From Sedimentibacter acidaminivorans (GTDB lineage Bacteria; Bacillota; Clostridia; Tissierellales; Sedimentibacteraceae), in the NCBI RefSeq assembly GCF_017873955.1, contig NZ_JAGGKS010000001.1, forward strand, positions 62,001 to 126,000: a stretch of 64,000 nt of DNA. The letters run 5' to 3'. Shown here one piece after another: positions 45,061-54,219 of the stretch. The stretch's first letter is position 1; each line of letters opens with the position of its first letter. The notes under the pieces were generated by a model. That model made no database searches, was not told the origin of the DNA, and saw only the letters and a list, made by a program, of their open reading frames with translations. A program made the position numbers and the translations under genes.

Positions 45061-46104
45061 TTATGCATTTTTAAACCAATATTCTCTAAACAATGCAACC
45101 ATAACCCCAATCATACCACCTAGAACAATACCAATTGCTACATTCATTGCATTGCTAGGGCTTGTCTTTTGACTAGGCGCAAAAGGAGGCGAAGGCAAAT
45201 AAATACTTGTTTCCACAACACCTATAACACTTGATTCAAGAGGCATTGCTCTCCCTGTTTCATAATACTTAGCTATAGCTTTTTTTTCTTTATCAAGCTC
45301 TTCTAAATATTTATTATTTACTCTTATAGAATTTTCTATGCTATTAATGGATTGTTTGTTTCCAACTATATCACCTTCTATTTTAATATAGTTTGGATTA
45401 ACCGTATCTACAGGAATTACATAATCAGTTGTATTAGTTAATTGAGTTTGAATTTCTAAGTTAGCTTCGCCTTTAGCAATTATCTGTGGTGTTTGAGCTA
45501 ACAGTTCTTCATTTCTCTTTAAAATTTCTTTTACACTATCCAATGAATTTTCATAAGACTTTATATTTACTGTAAATTCATTATAATACGATGCAACTGC
45601 TCTCTCTTTTGTCATGACATCCATAAATTCCATGTAATTGTCGTACAATGCTTGAGCAAGTTTTAATGATTCCTGTGGATTATCAGCTGAAACTGTTATT
45701 TCATAGCTGTTTTGTACATTCCCTGTTTTAGCATCAGATTTACCAATAGAAATTCTTTTTCTTAACTTCTCTAATGTTACCTCTTGATCATTATAACCCA
45801 TATCTTTTATAGTATTGACTAGAACATTATTACTTGTAATTAAATTTATATATTGCTCATTAGTAGTTATTGGTAATTTATATTCTCCATATCTAGTGCT
45901 ATATGTTTCAGGCATGCTAATTACTATGTTCAACTTTGCATCATAAACTGGAGACAATACAAACATACTAAAAATTCCAGCTAAAATAGCCACTACTAAA
46001 GTAAAACTTATAATCATAATTTTATTTTTCCATAAAGCCATAATAAGCTCTCTTAAATCAATTTCATCTTCATAACATTGCACATTATTTTGATTTTCGT
46101 TCAT
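45061..46104 (-). CDS. Wzz-type polysaccharide chain-length regulator
   Basis: About 347 residues. An N-terminal membrane segment (about 30-52) follows DEIDLRELIMALWKNK, a long extracytoplasmic coiled-coil region (about 55-310) includes the PVYDAKLNI start, and a second membrane segment (about 318-340) follows a Pro-rich PSPPFAPSQKTSPSN motif. This is the Wzz/CapA-type co-polymerase layout. No tyrosine kinase domain or partner is present. The start with AAGGAG upstream is preferred over one five codons earlier. It probably sets chain length for the polysaccharide locus that begins 700 bases upstream. Confidence 0.88.
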   Translation of the reverse strand: MNENQNNVQCYEDEIDLRELIMALWKNKIMIISFTLVVAILAGIFSMFVLSPVYDAKLNIVISMPETYSTRYGEYKLPITTNEQYINLITSNNVLVNTIKDMGYNDQEVTLEKLRKRISIGKSDAKTGNVQNSYEITVSADNPQESLKLAQALYDNYMEFMDVMTKERAVASYYNEFTVNIKSYENSLDSVKEILKRNEELLAQTPQIIAKGEANLEIQTQLTNTTDYVIPVDTVNPNYIKIEGDIVGNKQSINSIENSIRVNNKYLEELDKEKKAIAKYYETGRAMPLESSVIGVVETSIYLPSPPFAPSQKTSPSNAMNVAIGIVLGGMIGVMVALFREYWFKNA

Positions 46105-46111
46105 CGTTAGC

Positions 46112-46193
46112 TCCTTCATTATTAAATACTAAAATAATATTACGTTTATATAGTATATCAGTTAAATACTATATTTTCAATAAAAAAATATTT
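46112..46193. repeat. 82-base dispersed repeat, copy 2
   Basis: Second copy of the element at 38055-38136, about 90 percent identical without gaps. It ends eight bases before the Wzz start codon and includes that gene's ribosome-binding site, so in this case it likely supplies the transcription start region. Confidence 0.7.
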
Positions 46194-46386
46194 GTAGCTA
46201 TTTTTGAAATAATAAACTACCTTTAAAGAAACCATTCCCATCAAAGCTTCAAAGCTGTCAATAAAACATCTTTAACTTGTCCACCCTACCATGTACAAAT
46301 AACTAATTTATTGGACAAACACAAAAATATAATTATTCGACTAAAAAAAATAATGCACGTCGACGAATATGGCATGTTCTGGATAA

Positions 46387-46551
46387 CTTCGCACCAAACA
46401 TCGTGGATTTGAAGAGCGTCTGGAATATCACAGCATGCCTAAATGCCACAAGGGTATATATCATCATGCTTATCAGCGAAATCCAATCCGATTTACATTA
46501 TTTATTGAACAAGCCAATAATTTGCCAGAAGATTTTCTTATAAAGCTTTAA
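46387..46551 (+). pseudogene. Orphan coding remnant of unknown origin
   Basis: A 54-codon frame closed by stops reads LRTKHRGFEERLEYHSMPKC then HKGIYHHAYQRNPIRF and ends LPEDFLIKL. No start or ribosome-binding site is present, and its codon use is more GC-rich than its surroundings. It looks like the C-terminal end of a lost gene, perhaps from a mobile element. I do not recognise the family. Confidence 0.4.
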
Positions 46552-46775
46552 ACAGAAATAATGTCACAATTTATGAATTAACTGAAATTAGTTAGTCAAA
46601 GAACTGCATTATTAAACTCAAATTTTTGAAATTAAGTAATCATTTATATGATTCTTTTTTTCATTTTTTGTTCTAGTCTGTCCCAATTTTTCATTGATTT
46701 TTTGGTTGACTAGTTGAGTTTTTTAAACGCCCTGCAGAATTATACCTGCGGATCGTGACCTTTTGTCATTGGCTT

Positions 46776-47942
46776 CTAATCTCTACTAAATAAGTCTCTT
46801 GTGTAGACTTTGTCTACTACATCCTTAATCTCATCAGATAATCTGTTTGCAACAATAACATCTGAAATTTTCTTGAAGTCATCAAAATCTTTGATGACTC
46901 TTGAGTTATAGAACTCATCTTCATGAAGTGCAGGCTCAAATACCACGACTTCGATACCTTTAGCCTTAATACGCTTCATGACCCCTTGAATAGCGGACTG
47001 ACGGAAATTATCAGAATTTGTCTTCATGGTTAGTCTATAAATTCCTACAATCGTAGGACTTCTCCTAATGATCATATCTGCTATATGATCTTTTCTTGTT
47101 CTATTGGCATCTACTATCGCAGACATGATGTTCTGAGGTACATCCGCATAGTTAGCTAAAAGCTGCTTTGTGTCTTTTGGTAAACAGTATCCGCCATACC
47201 CAAAGGATGGATTGTTATAATGACTTCCAATACGTGGATCTAGGCCAACGCCCTCTATGATCTGCTGTGTATTTAAGCCTCTCACTTCAGCATAAGAATC
47301 AAGCTCATTGAAGTATGCCACGCGAAGTGCAAGATAAGTATTGGCAAACAATTTAATCGCCTCTGCTTCTGTCGCATCTGTATAAAGAATTGGAATATCT
47401 TTCTTGATTGCTCCTCCTGCTAACAGTTCGGCGAATACTTTAGCTCTCTCCGACTGCTCTCCTACAACAATTCTTGATGGATAGAGGTTATCATAAAGCG
47501 CTTTTCCTTCTCTCAAGAACTCAGGTGAGAAAATAACATTCTTAGTATCAAATTTCTCTTTGATTGATTCTGTATATCCGACAGGCACTGTAGATTTAAT
47601 CACCATTACAGCATCTTGATTTATCGATAATACATTTGCAATTACAGCTTCAACCGTTCTTGTATTGAAGTAGTTCTTCTCCGTATCATAGTTTGTTGGA
47701 GTAGAAATGATGACATAATCAGCATCTTTGTATGCTTCAAAGTTATCTGTAGTTGCTGTTAAATTGAGCTCCTTTATTGCTAGGTATTCTTCAATCTCCG
47801 GATCTACAACAGGAGATTTCCTGTCGTTAATCATATCAACCTTTTCTTTGATGATGTCCAAGGCTATGACCTCATTATGTTGTGCTAAAAGAATAGCATT
47901 GGAAAGGCCTACATACCCGGTTCCTGCGATTGTTATTTTCAT
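46776..47942 (-). CDS. ugd: UDP-glucose/UDP-hexose 6-dehydrogenase
   Basis: A 388-residue enzyme oxidising a UDP-hexose to the uronic acid with two NAD. The Rossmann loop GTGYVGLSN (7-15), [25 protein letters not shown] and the catalytic Cys253 in [10 protein letters not shown] are present. It is the last gene of the polysaccharide operon; UDP-glucuronate would feed the adjacent 4-epimerase. GC content is visibly higher than in the AT-rich genes a few kilobases upstream. Confidence 0.93.
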   Translation of the reverse strand: MKITIAGTGYVGLSNAILLAQHNEVIALDIIKEKVDMINDRKSPVVDPEIEEYLAIKELNLTATTDNFEAYKDADYVIISTPTNYDTEKNYFNTRTVEAVIANVLSINQDAVMVIKSTVPVGYTESIKEKFDTKNVIFSPEFLREGKALYDNLYPSRIVVGEQSERAKVFAELLAGGAIKKDIPILYTDATEAEAIKLFANTYLALRVAYFNELDSYAEVRGLNTQQIIEGVGLDPRIGSHYNNPSFGYGGYCLPKDTKQLLANYADVPQNIMSAIVDANRTRKDHIADMIIRRSPTIVGIYRLTMKTNSDNFRQSAIQGVMKRIKAKGIEVVVFEPALHEDEFYNSRVIKDFDDFKKISDVIVANRLSDEIKDVVDKVYTRDLFSRD

Positions 47943-48053
47943 GAATTCTTCCCCCTTTATTTATGTATCGTCTCTAAAAAATAAACCTAATGGTTGACAT
48001 ATCTATCCTTAAATACGACTTATGTTATCATTTATCTGACTTTTCGTAAGGTA

Positions 48054-49067
48054 TTACTTCTTTATCTTATAATATTCTTCATACCACTCCACGAACTTCT
48101 GAAGTCCATCTTCAATACTTGTTGACGGCTTGAAGTTAATGTCTCTTTCAAGATCACTTACATCTGCGTAAGTTCTTAAAACATCTCCAGGCTGCATATC
48201 CATATAGATTTTCTCAGCTACTTTTCTAAGAGAAGATTCTAAAGCATTGATAAATCTCATAAGCTGCACTGGATTATTATTTCCAATATTGTAGATTTTG
48301 TATGGAGCAAAGCTTGTGCTTAAATCGTCCTTACTTTCATCCCAATCTTTATTGGCGACGGGAGCTTTTTCAATTAGCTTCACAATACCTTCCACAATGT
48401 CATCAATATAAGTGAAGTCTCTTTCCATCTTTCCATGGTTAAACACTTTGATAGGCTTTCCGGCTAAGATGTCCTTTGTGAATGAGAAGTAAGCCATATC
48501 TGGTCTTCCATATGGACCATAAACCGTGAAGAATCTTAATCCAGTTGTAGGAATTCCATAAAGATGACTGTATGTATGGGCCATCAATTCATTAGACTTC
48601 TTGGTAGCTGCATAAAGGGATACCGGATGATCCACGTTATGATTTGTAGAGAATGGCGCTACTTTATTGCCACCATAAACAGAGCTAGAAGATGCATAAA
48701 GCAGATGCTCCACAGGAAAGTTCCTACAAGACTCTAAGATGTTCATAAAACCAGTAAGGTTTGAATCTACATAAGCATAGGGGTTCTCGATAGAGTACCG
48801 CACTCCAGCTTGAGCCGCTAAGTTTATGACATGAGTAGGCTGGTAGGTTTCGAAAATATGATCCACTGCTGTCTTGTCTTTTAAATCTACTTTATGGAAA
48901 TTAAAGTTATTGTATTTTCCTAAAATCTCCAGCCTAGACTGCTTAAGACTTGGATCATAATAGTCGTTCAAGTTGTCAATTCCTATTATCTGATAGGAAT
49001 GATCTAGTAATTTCTTTGAAAGGTGAAAGCCGATAAAGCCGGCTACACCTGTTATTAGTATTTTCAT
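48054..49067 (-). CDS. UDP-glucuronate 4-epimerase-like SDR
   Basis: A 337-residue extended SDR. The NAD loop is GVAGFIG (7-13), the active site contains SSSSVYGGN and YAATKKSNE (YxxxK), and TGLRFFTVYGPYGRPDMAYFSF is the stretch that marks uronic-acid 4-epimerases such as those making UDP-galacturonate. Together with the downstream Ugd it supplies UDP-GalA from UDP-Glc. It follows tagD by six bases. Confidence 0.88.
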   Translation of the reverse strand: MKILITGVAGFIGFHLSKKLLDHSYQIIGIDNLNDYYDPSLKQSRLEILGKYNNFNFHKVDLKDKTAVDHIFETYQPTHVINLAAQAGVRYSIENPYAYVDSNLTGFMNILESCRNFPVEHLLYASSSSVYGGNKVAPFSTNHNVDHPVSLYAATKKSNELMAHTYSHLYGIPTTGLRFFTVYGPYGRPDMAYFSFTKDILAGKPIKVFNHGKMERDFTYIDDIVEGIVKLIEKAPVANKDWDESKDDLSTSFAPYKIYNIGNNNPVQLMRFINALESSLRKVAEKIYMDMQPGDVLRTYADVSDLERDINFKPSTSIEDGLQKFVEWYEEYYKIKK

Positions 49068-49073
49068 TTCAAA

Positions 49074-49475
49074 TTAACCCTTCTTTACATTTGATATATC
49101 ATTCTTTATCTGTGTTGTTGATATTTCAGGTGTTCTGGGTAAATATTTTACTTCACAATATTCACTTAAGAAATCAAATTTTCCTTCCCAATCATCACCC
49201 ATAACAAATACATCAATATAATATCTTTGTATATCATTAACTTTCTGTTCCCATGATTCTTCAGGTATTACAAGATCAACATACCTTATGGCTTCTAATA
49301 AGTGTTTTCTTTTCTCATAAGAAAAATAACATTTTTTTTGTTTCTGATTCCAATTAAATTTATCTGTAGATAATACAACTACTAGATAATCACCTAATTC
49401 TTTTGCTCTTTTTAGCAAATTGATATGACCATAATGCAATAAATCAAAAGTCCCATATGTTATAATTCGTTTCAT
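49074..49475 (-). CDS. tagD: Glycerol-3-phosphate cytidylyltransferase
   Basis: A 133-residue enzyme that makes CDP-glycerol. It has GTFDLLHYGHINLLKRAKELGD with the HxGH nucleotidyl-transfer motif (14-17) and RTPEISTTQIK, the RTxxISTT motif. Size is canonical. Its start overlaps the stop of the CDP-glycerol phosphotransferase gene, which uses its product. The pair would add glycerol phosphate to the polymer, either as teichoic-acid-like backbone or as side decoration. Confidence 0.93.
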   Translation of the reverse strand: MKRIITYGTFDLLHYGHINLLKRAKELGDYLVVVLSTDKFNWNQKQKKCYFSYEKRKHLLEAIRYVDLVIPEESWEQKVNDIQRYYIDVFVMGDDWEGKFDFLSEYCEVKYLPRTPEISTTQIKNDISNVKKG

Positions 49476-50680
49476 TAATTTTCCCTCCTATCACTCTTGC
49501 CAACAACATACTCCGCTACTTTTTTTGAAGCTAGTCCTTTTTCATAAACACCATAAAATTCTTGGATTTTCTCATTTCTTATTTCTGTATTCTCACTAAA
49601 AACCTTATTAATACATTCATATAGTTCTTCGTTATTATAAGTAATTAAAAATCCTGTTTCCTTCAAATCATAGTAAAATGTCCTATCATTCATAATATAT
49701 TCTTGATAATCACTCTGATAAAGAATGGTTGGTTTTTTTGTAAGAATAAAATCCGTTGCTGAAGACGAATAATCCGTTATCAATAAATCAGTTATTTGTA
49801 GCAAATCTGCCATATCTTCATATTCTGTAACATCAATTATATTGCTATTAGTAGGTATACCCTTCAATCCCGATACAGCGCTATGTGCTCTAGTTAAGCA
49901 AATCCATTTACTTTCAGTTACAGATGTTAACTTATTAAGTACCCCTAGTAAATCAATATCTACTATTTCTTGATTCTCTTTTTCTTTCGCTGCTTCTCTC
50001 CTCAATGTTGGAGCATAAAGTATAACTTTATCATCTTCGTTTATTCCTAATTCATTTTTTATTCTGTTAACTCTTTCTTGATTCACATTAATTAGAACAT
50101 CATTCCTTGGAGAACCTACTCTCAAAAATTCACCCATATATCTATAAGCGCTTTTATACATGATTTCTGCAAATTCTGAGCCCGTTATAATCACATCGCA
50201 TATAGTCGTTTCTATGAGCTTATAATCTGAGGGTGCAAACGTGGAATCAAAGAGAATTTTCTTAAAAGCTCTATCTCCATGCCACGTCTGTATATAAACT
50301 TGGTCTTTACTTTTATACGTAAATAGTGGTTTGTTAAAATTATCAATCCAAAACTTTGAAGTAGCTAAAGTCTTTAATTCATTAAATGTGTTTGATTTTA
50401 CACACTTGATATACTGAGGAACAATTTTTTCTTTATTTTGAGGATCTTTAAATGACCAAATTATATTTAATTCTGGGTTTAATCTATGCAATTCTTCAGA
50501 TATTGCTTTAGGGTTGTCTGAATAAGATTTTCCTCCAAAGCTTTTAAATACAATGTTTTTATCTTCTACTCCATAAATTTTATTACAAATCATCATGTAA
50601 GATTTCTTAACAGTAATTCTAAATTTTTTAGCCGTATTGTATAAAAAAGGTTTCTTCTTGATTATATTTTTATAATTCAT
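49475..50680 (-). CDS. CDP-glycerol glycerophosphotransferase family protein
   Basis: A 401-residue TagB/TagF-type enzyme. Key motifs are YIQTWHGDRAFKK (catalytic His region), VGSPRND, YAPTLRREA and TDYSSSATDFILTKKPT in the C-terminal nucleotide-binding part. It transfers glycerol phosphate from CDP-glycerol onto a lipid-linked or polymer acceptor at the inner membrane face. It is shorter than polymerising TagF and more like TagB-size enzymes, so a single addition is plausible. Confidence 0.9.
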   Translation of the reverse strand: MNYKNIIKKKPFLYNTAKKFRITVKKSYMMICNKIYGVEDKNIVFKSFGGKSYSDNPKAISEELHRLNPELNIIWSFKDPQNKEKIVPQYIKCVKSNTFNELKTLATSKFWIDNFNKPLFTYKSKDQVYIQTWHGDRAFKKILFDSTFAPSDYKLIETTICDVIITGSEFAEIMYKSAYRYMGEFLRVGSPRNDVLINVNQERVNRIKNELGINEDDKVILYAPTLRREAAKEKENQEIVDIDLLGVLNKLTSVTESKWICLTRAHSAVSGLKGIPTNSNIIDVTEYEDMADLLQITDLLITDYSSSATDFILTKKPTILYQSDYQEYIMNDRTFYYDLKETGFLITYNNEELYECINKVFSENTEIRNEKIQEFYGVYEKGLASKKVAEYVVGKSDRREN

Positions 50681-50690
50681 ATTTCATCCC

Positions 50691-52181
50691 CTATTTTTTT
50701 GTTTTGAATAAATATTTTTGAATGTTCCCCGATCTATATACTTTGTCTATAGCTTTTTTATTTGCAAGATATATAAACAAAAGATAAATCAAAAAAATTA
50801 TTATTTTGTAAGCTAAATTAACTAAACTAAAAACTGTTAAATATTTTGTATAGCTAAAATACAAACCAATTATCATAAACAAAAGACTAGGAGTTATAAT
50901 ACTTAACATCTTAATAAGTCTATATCCTATGTCACTATATAATTTGCTTAAATGAACAATAATTGAAACGATTATTACTTTGGCCAAAACAAATGCTACA
51001 GCAGATCCATACATCCCAAACCTTGGTACTAAAATATAAGCTAAAACTATGTCCATTAAACTTCCTATAATTGTTGCAATGAATAATTTTCTAGCTGCTT
51101 CTTTATAAAACATCACAATGTTGACATAAAAATAATAGATAGATTTAATAGAAAAGCCCACAACTAATATTGGTATAACTGTCCAGGCCATAATATAATT
51201 ATCGTTAGTCATCAATTTAACAGCTTCCTGTGAAAATAATCCAATACACATATATATTAAAGAATAGAATATCAGCAGTACATTTGAAAGATTTATAATT
51301 TCTTTTTTGCTTTCTTCATCCCCTTTTTTCATAATTTCGTAGAACCAAGGTTGAAATGCTTTATTAACAGCTACTTGAACAACATCTATTAAATTACCAA
51401 ATTGCATACCTATACTATATAAACCAACATTTGCTAGAGTTCCACTTGCATTAATAAAAACTCTTGATGCTAAGCTAGCAATCTTTGTAGATAAATTATG
51501 AGGCATTAAAGGAATAGAATACTTTAGCGTTTCTTTTAATATAGAACCATCAATAGTCCATTTAAATAAGTCATTTTTTTTGAGGTCGATAATCATGTAT
51601 ACAAAATAAGCAATGTTTATAATCAATTGAGCTAATAAAAATCCAACTATCCCTAGCTTAAAAACTACAATAAAGACAATTTTTAAAGTTGTTACAGTAA
51701 AAAAAATGATTAAATTTACTTTTGTTAATTTCTTACCTTTTTGCATTCCTTGAAGGATACTTTGATGTATAGTATGGGTTGAAACAAATATTACACTTAA
51801 CAATGCTATTAAAACTATTGGATAAAATGTAATACCTTCAAAAAATATCTCAATAATTATATCTTTAAATATAAATCCTAGAATAAAAAAAATCGAACCC
51901 GAAATACAAATAAACGAGATGATAGTTCCATATAATTTTTTAATTTTTTCTTGATCTTCTTTAAAGTCTGCATAAAATCTTACTATAGAATAGTGTAATG
52001 AAAAAGCTATAATTACATTAGTAACACTTATAAATCCTGCCACTAAATTGGCAACACCATAATCATCTGGTGTTAAAAACATTGTATATACAGGTAAAAG
52101 GAAGAAACCCATTGCTTGTACAAGCAATGAACTAAATATATAAAAAAACGAATTTTCTAAAACCTTTTTTTTAGCTACCAT
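50691..52181 (-). CDS. Wzx-type polysaccharide flippase
   Basis: A 496-residue polytopic protein with about 14 hydrophobic segments, of the MATE/MurJ-like polysaccharide transport superfamily (start NSFFYIFSSLLVQAMGFFLLPVYTMFLTPDDYGVANL is typical). It flips undecaprenyl-linked repeat units across the membrane for the Wzy polymerase in the same operon. It abuts the CapA-family gene with no gap. Confidence 0.9.
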   Translation of the reverse strand: MVAKKKVLENSFFYIFSSLLVQAMGFFLLPVYTMFLTPDDYGVANLVAGFISVTNVIIAFSLHYSIVRFYADFKEDQEKIKKLYGTIISFICISGSIFFILGFIFKDIIIEIFFEGITFYPIVLIALLSVIFVSTHTIHQSILQGMQKGKKLTKVNLIIFFTVTTLKIVFIVVFKLGIVGFLLAQLIINIAYFVYMIIDLKKNDLFKWTIDGSILKETLKYSIPLMPHNLSTKIASLASRVFINASGTLANVGLYSIGMQFGNLIDVVQVAVNKAFQPWFYEIMKKGDEESKKEIINLSNVLLIFYSLIYMCIGLFSQEAVKLMTNDNYIMAWTVIPILVVGFSIKSIYYFYVNIVMFYKEAARKLFIATIIGSLMDIVLAYILVPRFGMYGSAVAFVLAKVIIVSIIVHLSKLYSDIGYRLIKMLSIITPSLLFMIIGLYFSYTKYLTVFSLVNLAYKIIIFLIYLLFIYLANKKAIDKVYRSGNIQKYLFKTKK

Positions 52182-53312
52182 TTACAAATCATTTCTCCTC
52201 GTCTTTATTCCTTTTAAAAACAACTCCCTATGTGCTTCGCACTCTATAAGATTTTGCATAACTAATAATTTTTTCTTATTATATATATTTTTCAACAATT
52301 TACCTTTAAATATATGCCTATCTATTCTTGACAACCACTTACCAAATCCTGAAAAGTTACGTAAATACTTTTCTATATTATTTTCAGCAAATTTAGCATA
52401 CTGATTATCTATAAAGACTTCTTGTAGCATTTCTTCTGATCGTTTTTTAAGTTCTTCAAGAATTTTTTTTTCTTGTTTTTCATCTGCTTTTCTTATTACA
52501 TTTCCTTCTTTTACAAAAGGAATATATTTCACATTTAATTTATCAGTAATCTCTATCTTTAAAAGTACACTGGTTTTCCAATATTCACTGTCAGAGTGAT
52601 CAAATATAAAATTACCTTGTCCATAAACGATCGTAGCATCTTTATATTCTTCATAACATCCTATACAGTGACTATGTTGACACACTACTAAATCGGCACC
52701 TTTTTCTATAATTTTTCTAGACACCTTTTGCAAATATGGTGATGGATATCTATAATGCTCTTTTCCCCCGTGATAAATAACCAAAACATAATCGCACTTT
52801 TCTTTTAAGCCCTGAATATGATCCAAACTTTCTAATGGATCAAAAGGATTTGCACCAAGAGTATTTTTAGTTGCTATTGCAAATTCATTTTCAGCACATG
52901 CATAAATACCTATCGTCAATTTATCCTTTTGTATTATATAAGACTTGCTTGCCTCAGTTAGATTGTCACCTACTCCAATAAAAGGTATATCCTGTTTATT
53001 TAAGATATCTTGAGTTGATTTAATCCCCTGATTTCCTTGATCAAGAATATGATTGTTAGCTAATGCTATTAACGAAGGATTAAGACCTTTAATTCCGTTT
53101 ATAGTGCTTATAGGCGCAATGAGATTAGGCCCACACTTTGCTATAGGTGCTTCTTTATCTGTGAGAGGTGCTTCTAAATTAAAAATCCTCATATCAACAG
53201 AGTTCCAAATTGCATGTAGTTCGTCCCCAAGCAAAGACTTTGTATCAGCTTTGTTGAACAGATCAATATTTGATTGTGTTGGTACTAGATCACCTGCTAT
53301 CAGTAATTGCAT
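52182..53312 (-). CDS. CapA-family (PGA_cap) metallophosphatase-like protein
   Basis: A 376-residue protein of the CapA/PgsA family. The calcineurin-like core shows LLIAGDLVPTQ at the start, NNHILDQG, VIYHGGKEHY and VVCQHSHCIGCYEEYKD. There is no signal peptide or membrane anchor, unlike PgsA of poly-gamma-glutamate systems. It sits between an ATP-grasp gene and the flippase, so it may take part in attaching an amino acid or phosphate group to the glycan. Exact activity unknown. Confidence 0.82.
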   Translation of the reverse strand: MQLLIAGDLVPTQSNIDLFNKADTKSLLGDELHAIWNSVDMRIFNLEAPLTDKEAPIAKCGPNLIAPISTINGIKGLNPSLIALANNHILDQGNQGIKSTQDILNKQDIPFIGVGDNLTEASKSYIIQKDKLTIGIYACAENEFAIATKNTLGANPFDPLESLDHIQGLKEKCDYVLVIYHGGKEHYRYPSPYLQKVSRKIIEKGADLVVCQHSHCIGCYEEYKDATIVYGQGNFIFDHSDSEYWKTSVLLKIEITDKLNVKYIPFVKEGNVIRKADEKQEKKILEELKKRSEEMLQEVFIDNQYAKFAENNIEKYLRNFSGFGKWLSRIDRHIFKGKLLKNIYNKKKLLVMQNLIECEAHRELFLKGIKTRRNDL

Positions 53313-53325
53313 AAATATAGTCTCC

Positions 53326-54201
53326 TTAATCCTTTACTTTTGAAGGTAATTTAATCCAACTACCTAATAAATAGTCATATAATTCAGGAGTAAATTCTTC
53401 AAATCCTGAACCAGGATGAAAAGTGAGCTCCCCAAAATATAAGTGCCCATTTGTTTCATAGAAGTCCACTCTTACAAAAGGTATATTTTTAGATAACTTC
53501 TCTGCAAAATCAATCATCTTATCAAAATTTATTGGTCTAGGTATTGTAGTACCACTACTAGGATAGTGTCTTTCAAAAGACATAGGATTCCAATCCATAT
53601 CGTAAAAATCTACATTTAAACCACTTTGAGAATTTCTGTTTAAGCATACAAAGGAACATCTTACCTTTCCGTTGAAACACATAAACTTATAATCTTTAAG
53701 TTCTATGCCAGATTCATCTACCATATATTTTTCACATATAATTCTAGGCTTCACATTTTTATATGGCCACTCACGACCTAAATAATAGTAGTTTCTTTTT
53801 AATGACTTGTTGATTTTCTTTTTTGCTGCTTCAATATCTAATTTGCTTTTATCTTTGCAAATTATAATTCCCCCTGAATCGTGTGTACATTTTAATACAA
53901 AATGATTAGGTAATTTAGAAAAATCAATAGCATCAAATTTATCCCATACTCCTATTAATGGGATAAGATACTCTTCTCCTATTGTTTTAGATATGTATTT
54001 TCGCACTTCATACTTGTCCACTAAATTAGTATAAACAGGATTTCTGTCATAGAGTTTTAACCATTGTAATTTTTCGTTAAATGACCTAGGATTTTTTAAA
54101 TTTAATTTTGATTTTATTCTATGATAAAACATCAGTTCCAAGTATAATATATCTGGTAACATGTTTATAAGTTTGTTTTTTATTGTGTCATTTTTAATCA
54201 A
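53326..54201 (-). CDS. ATP-grasp (TupA-like) protein
   Basis: A 291-residue protein from a TTG start after GGGGTG. The early RIKSKLNLKNPRSFNEKLQWLKLYDRN, FVLKCTHDSGG, and late FVRVDFYETNGHLYFGELTFHPGSG blocks fit the TupA-like ATP-grasp family found in capsule loci. ATP-grasp enzymes ligate carboxylates to amines, so peptide or amino-acid decoration of a uronic acid is a reasonable hypothesis, in line with uronate enzymes in the operon. Confidence 0.8.
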   Translation of the reverse strand: MIKNDTIKNKLINMLPDILYLELMFYHRIKSKLNLKNPRSFNEKLQWLKLYDRNPVYTNLVDKYEVRKYISKTIGEEYLIPLIGVWDKFDAIDFSKLPNHFVLKCTHDSGGIIICKDKSKLDIEAAKKKINKSLKRNYYYLGREWPYKNVKPRIICEKYMVDESGIELKDYKFMCFNGKVRCSFVCLNRNSQSGLNVDFYDMDWNPMSFERHYPSSGTTIPRPINFDKMIDFAEKLSKNIPFVRVDFYETNGHLYFGELTFHPGSGFEEFTPELYDYLLGSWIKLPSKVKD

Positions 54202-54219
54202 GATATCACACCCCTTTGC

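Larger units (their letters stand above)
46105..46775. other. Intergenic region of 671 bases with coding remnant
   Basis: It separates the Wzz gene from the polysaccharide operon. It contains repeat copy 2 and a plus-strand coding remnant (46387-46551). The rest is AT-rich with no recognised feature. Confidence 0.6.

Noticed and set aside
44787-46310. Similar phrase TACCATGTACAAAYAACT near 44790 and 46292
   Set aside because: About 18 bases with one mismatch in AT-rich DNA and no extension; probably chance.
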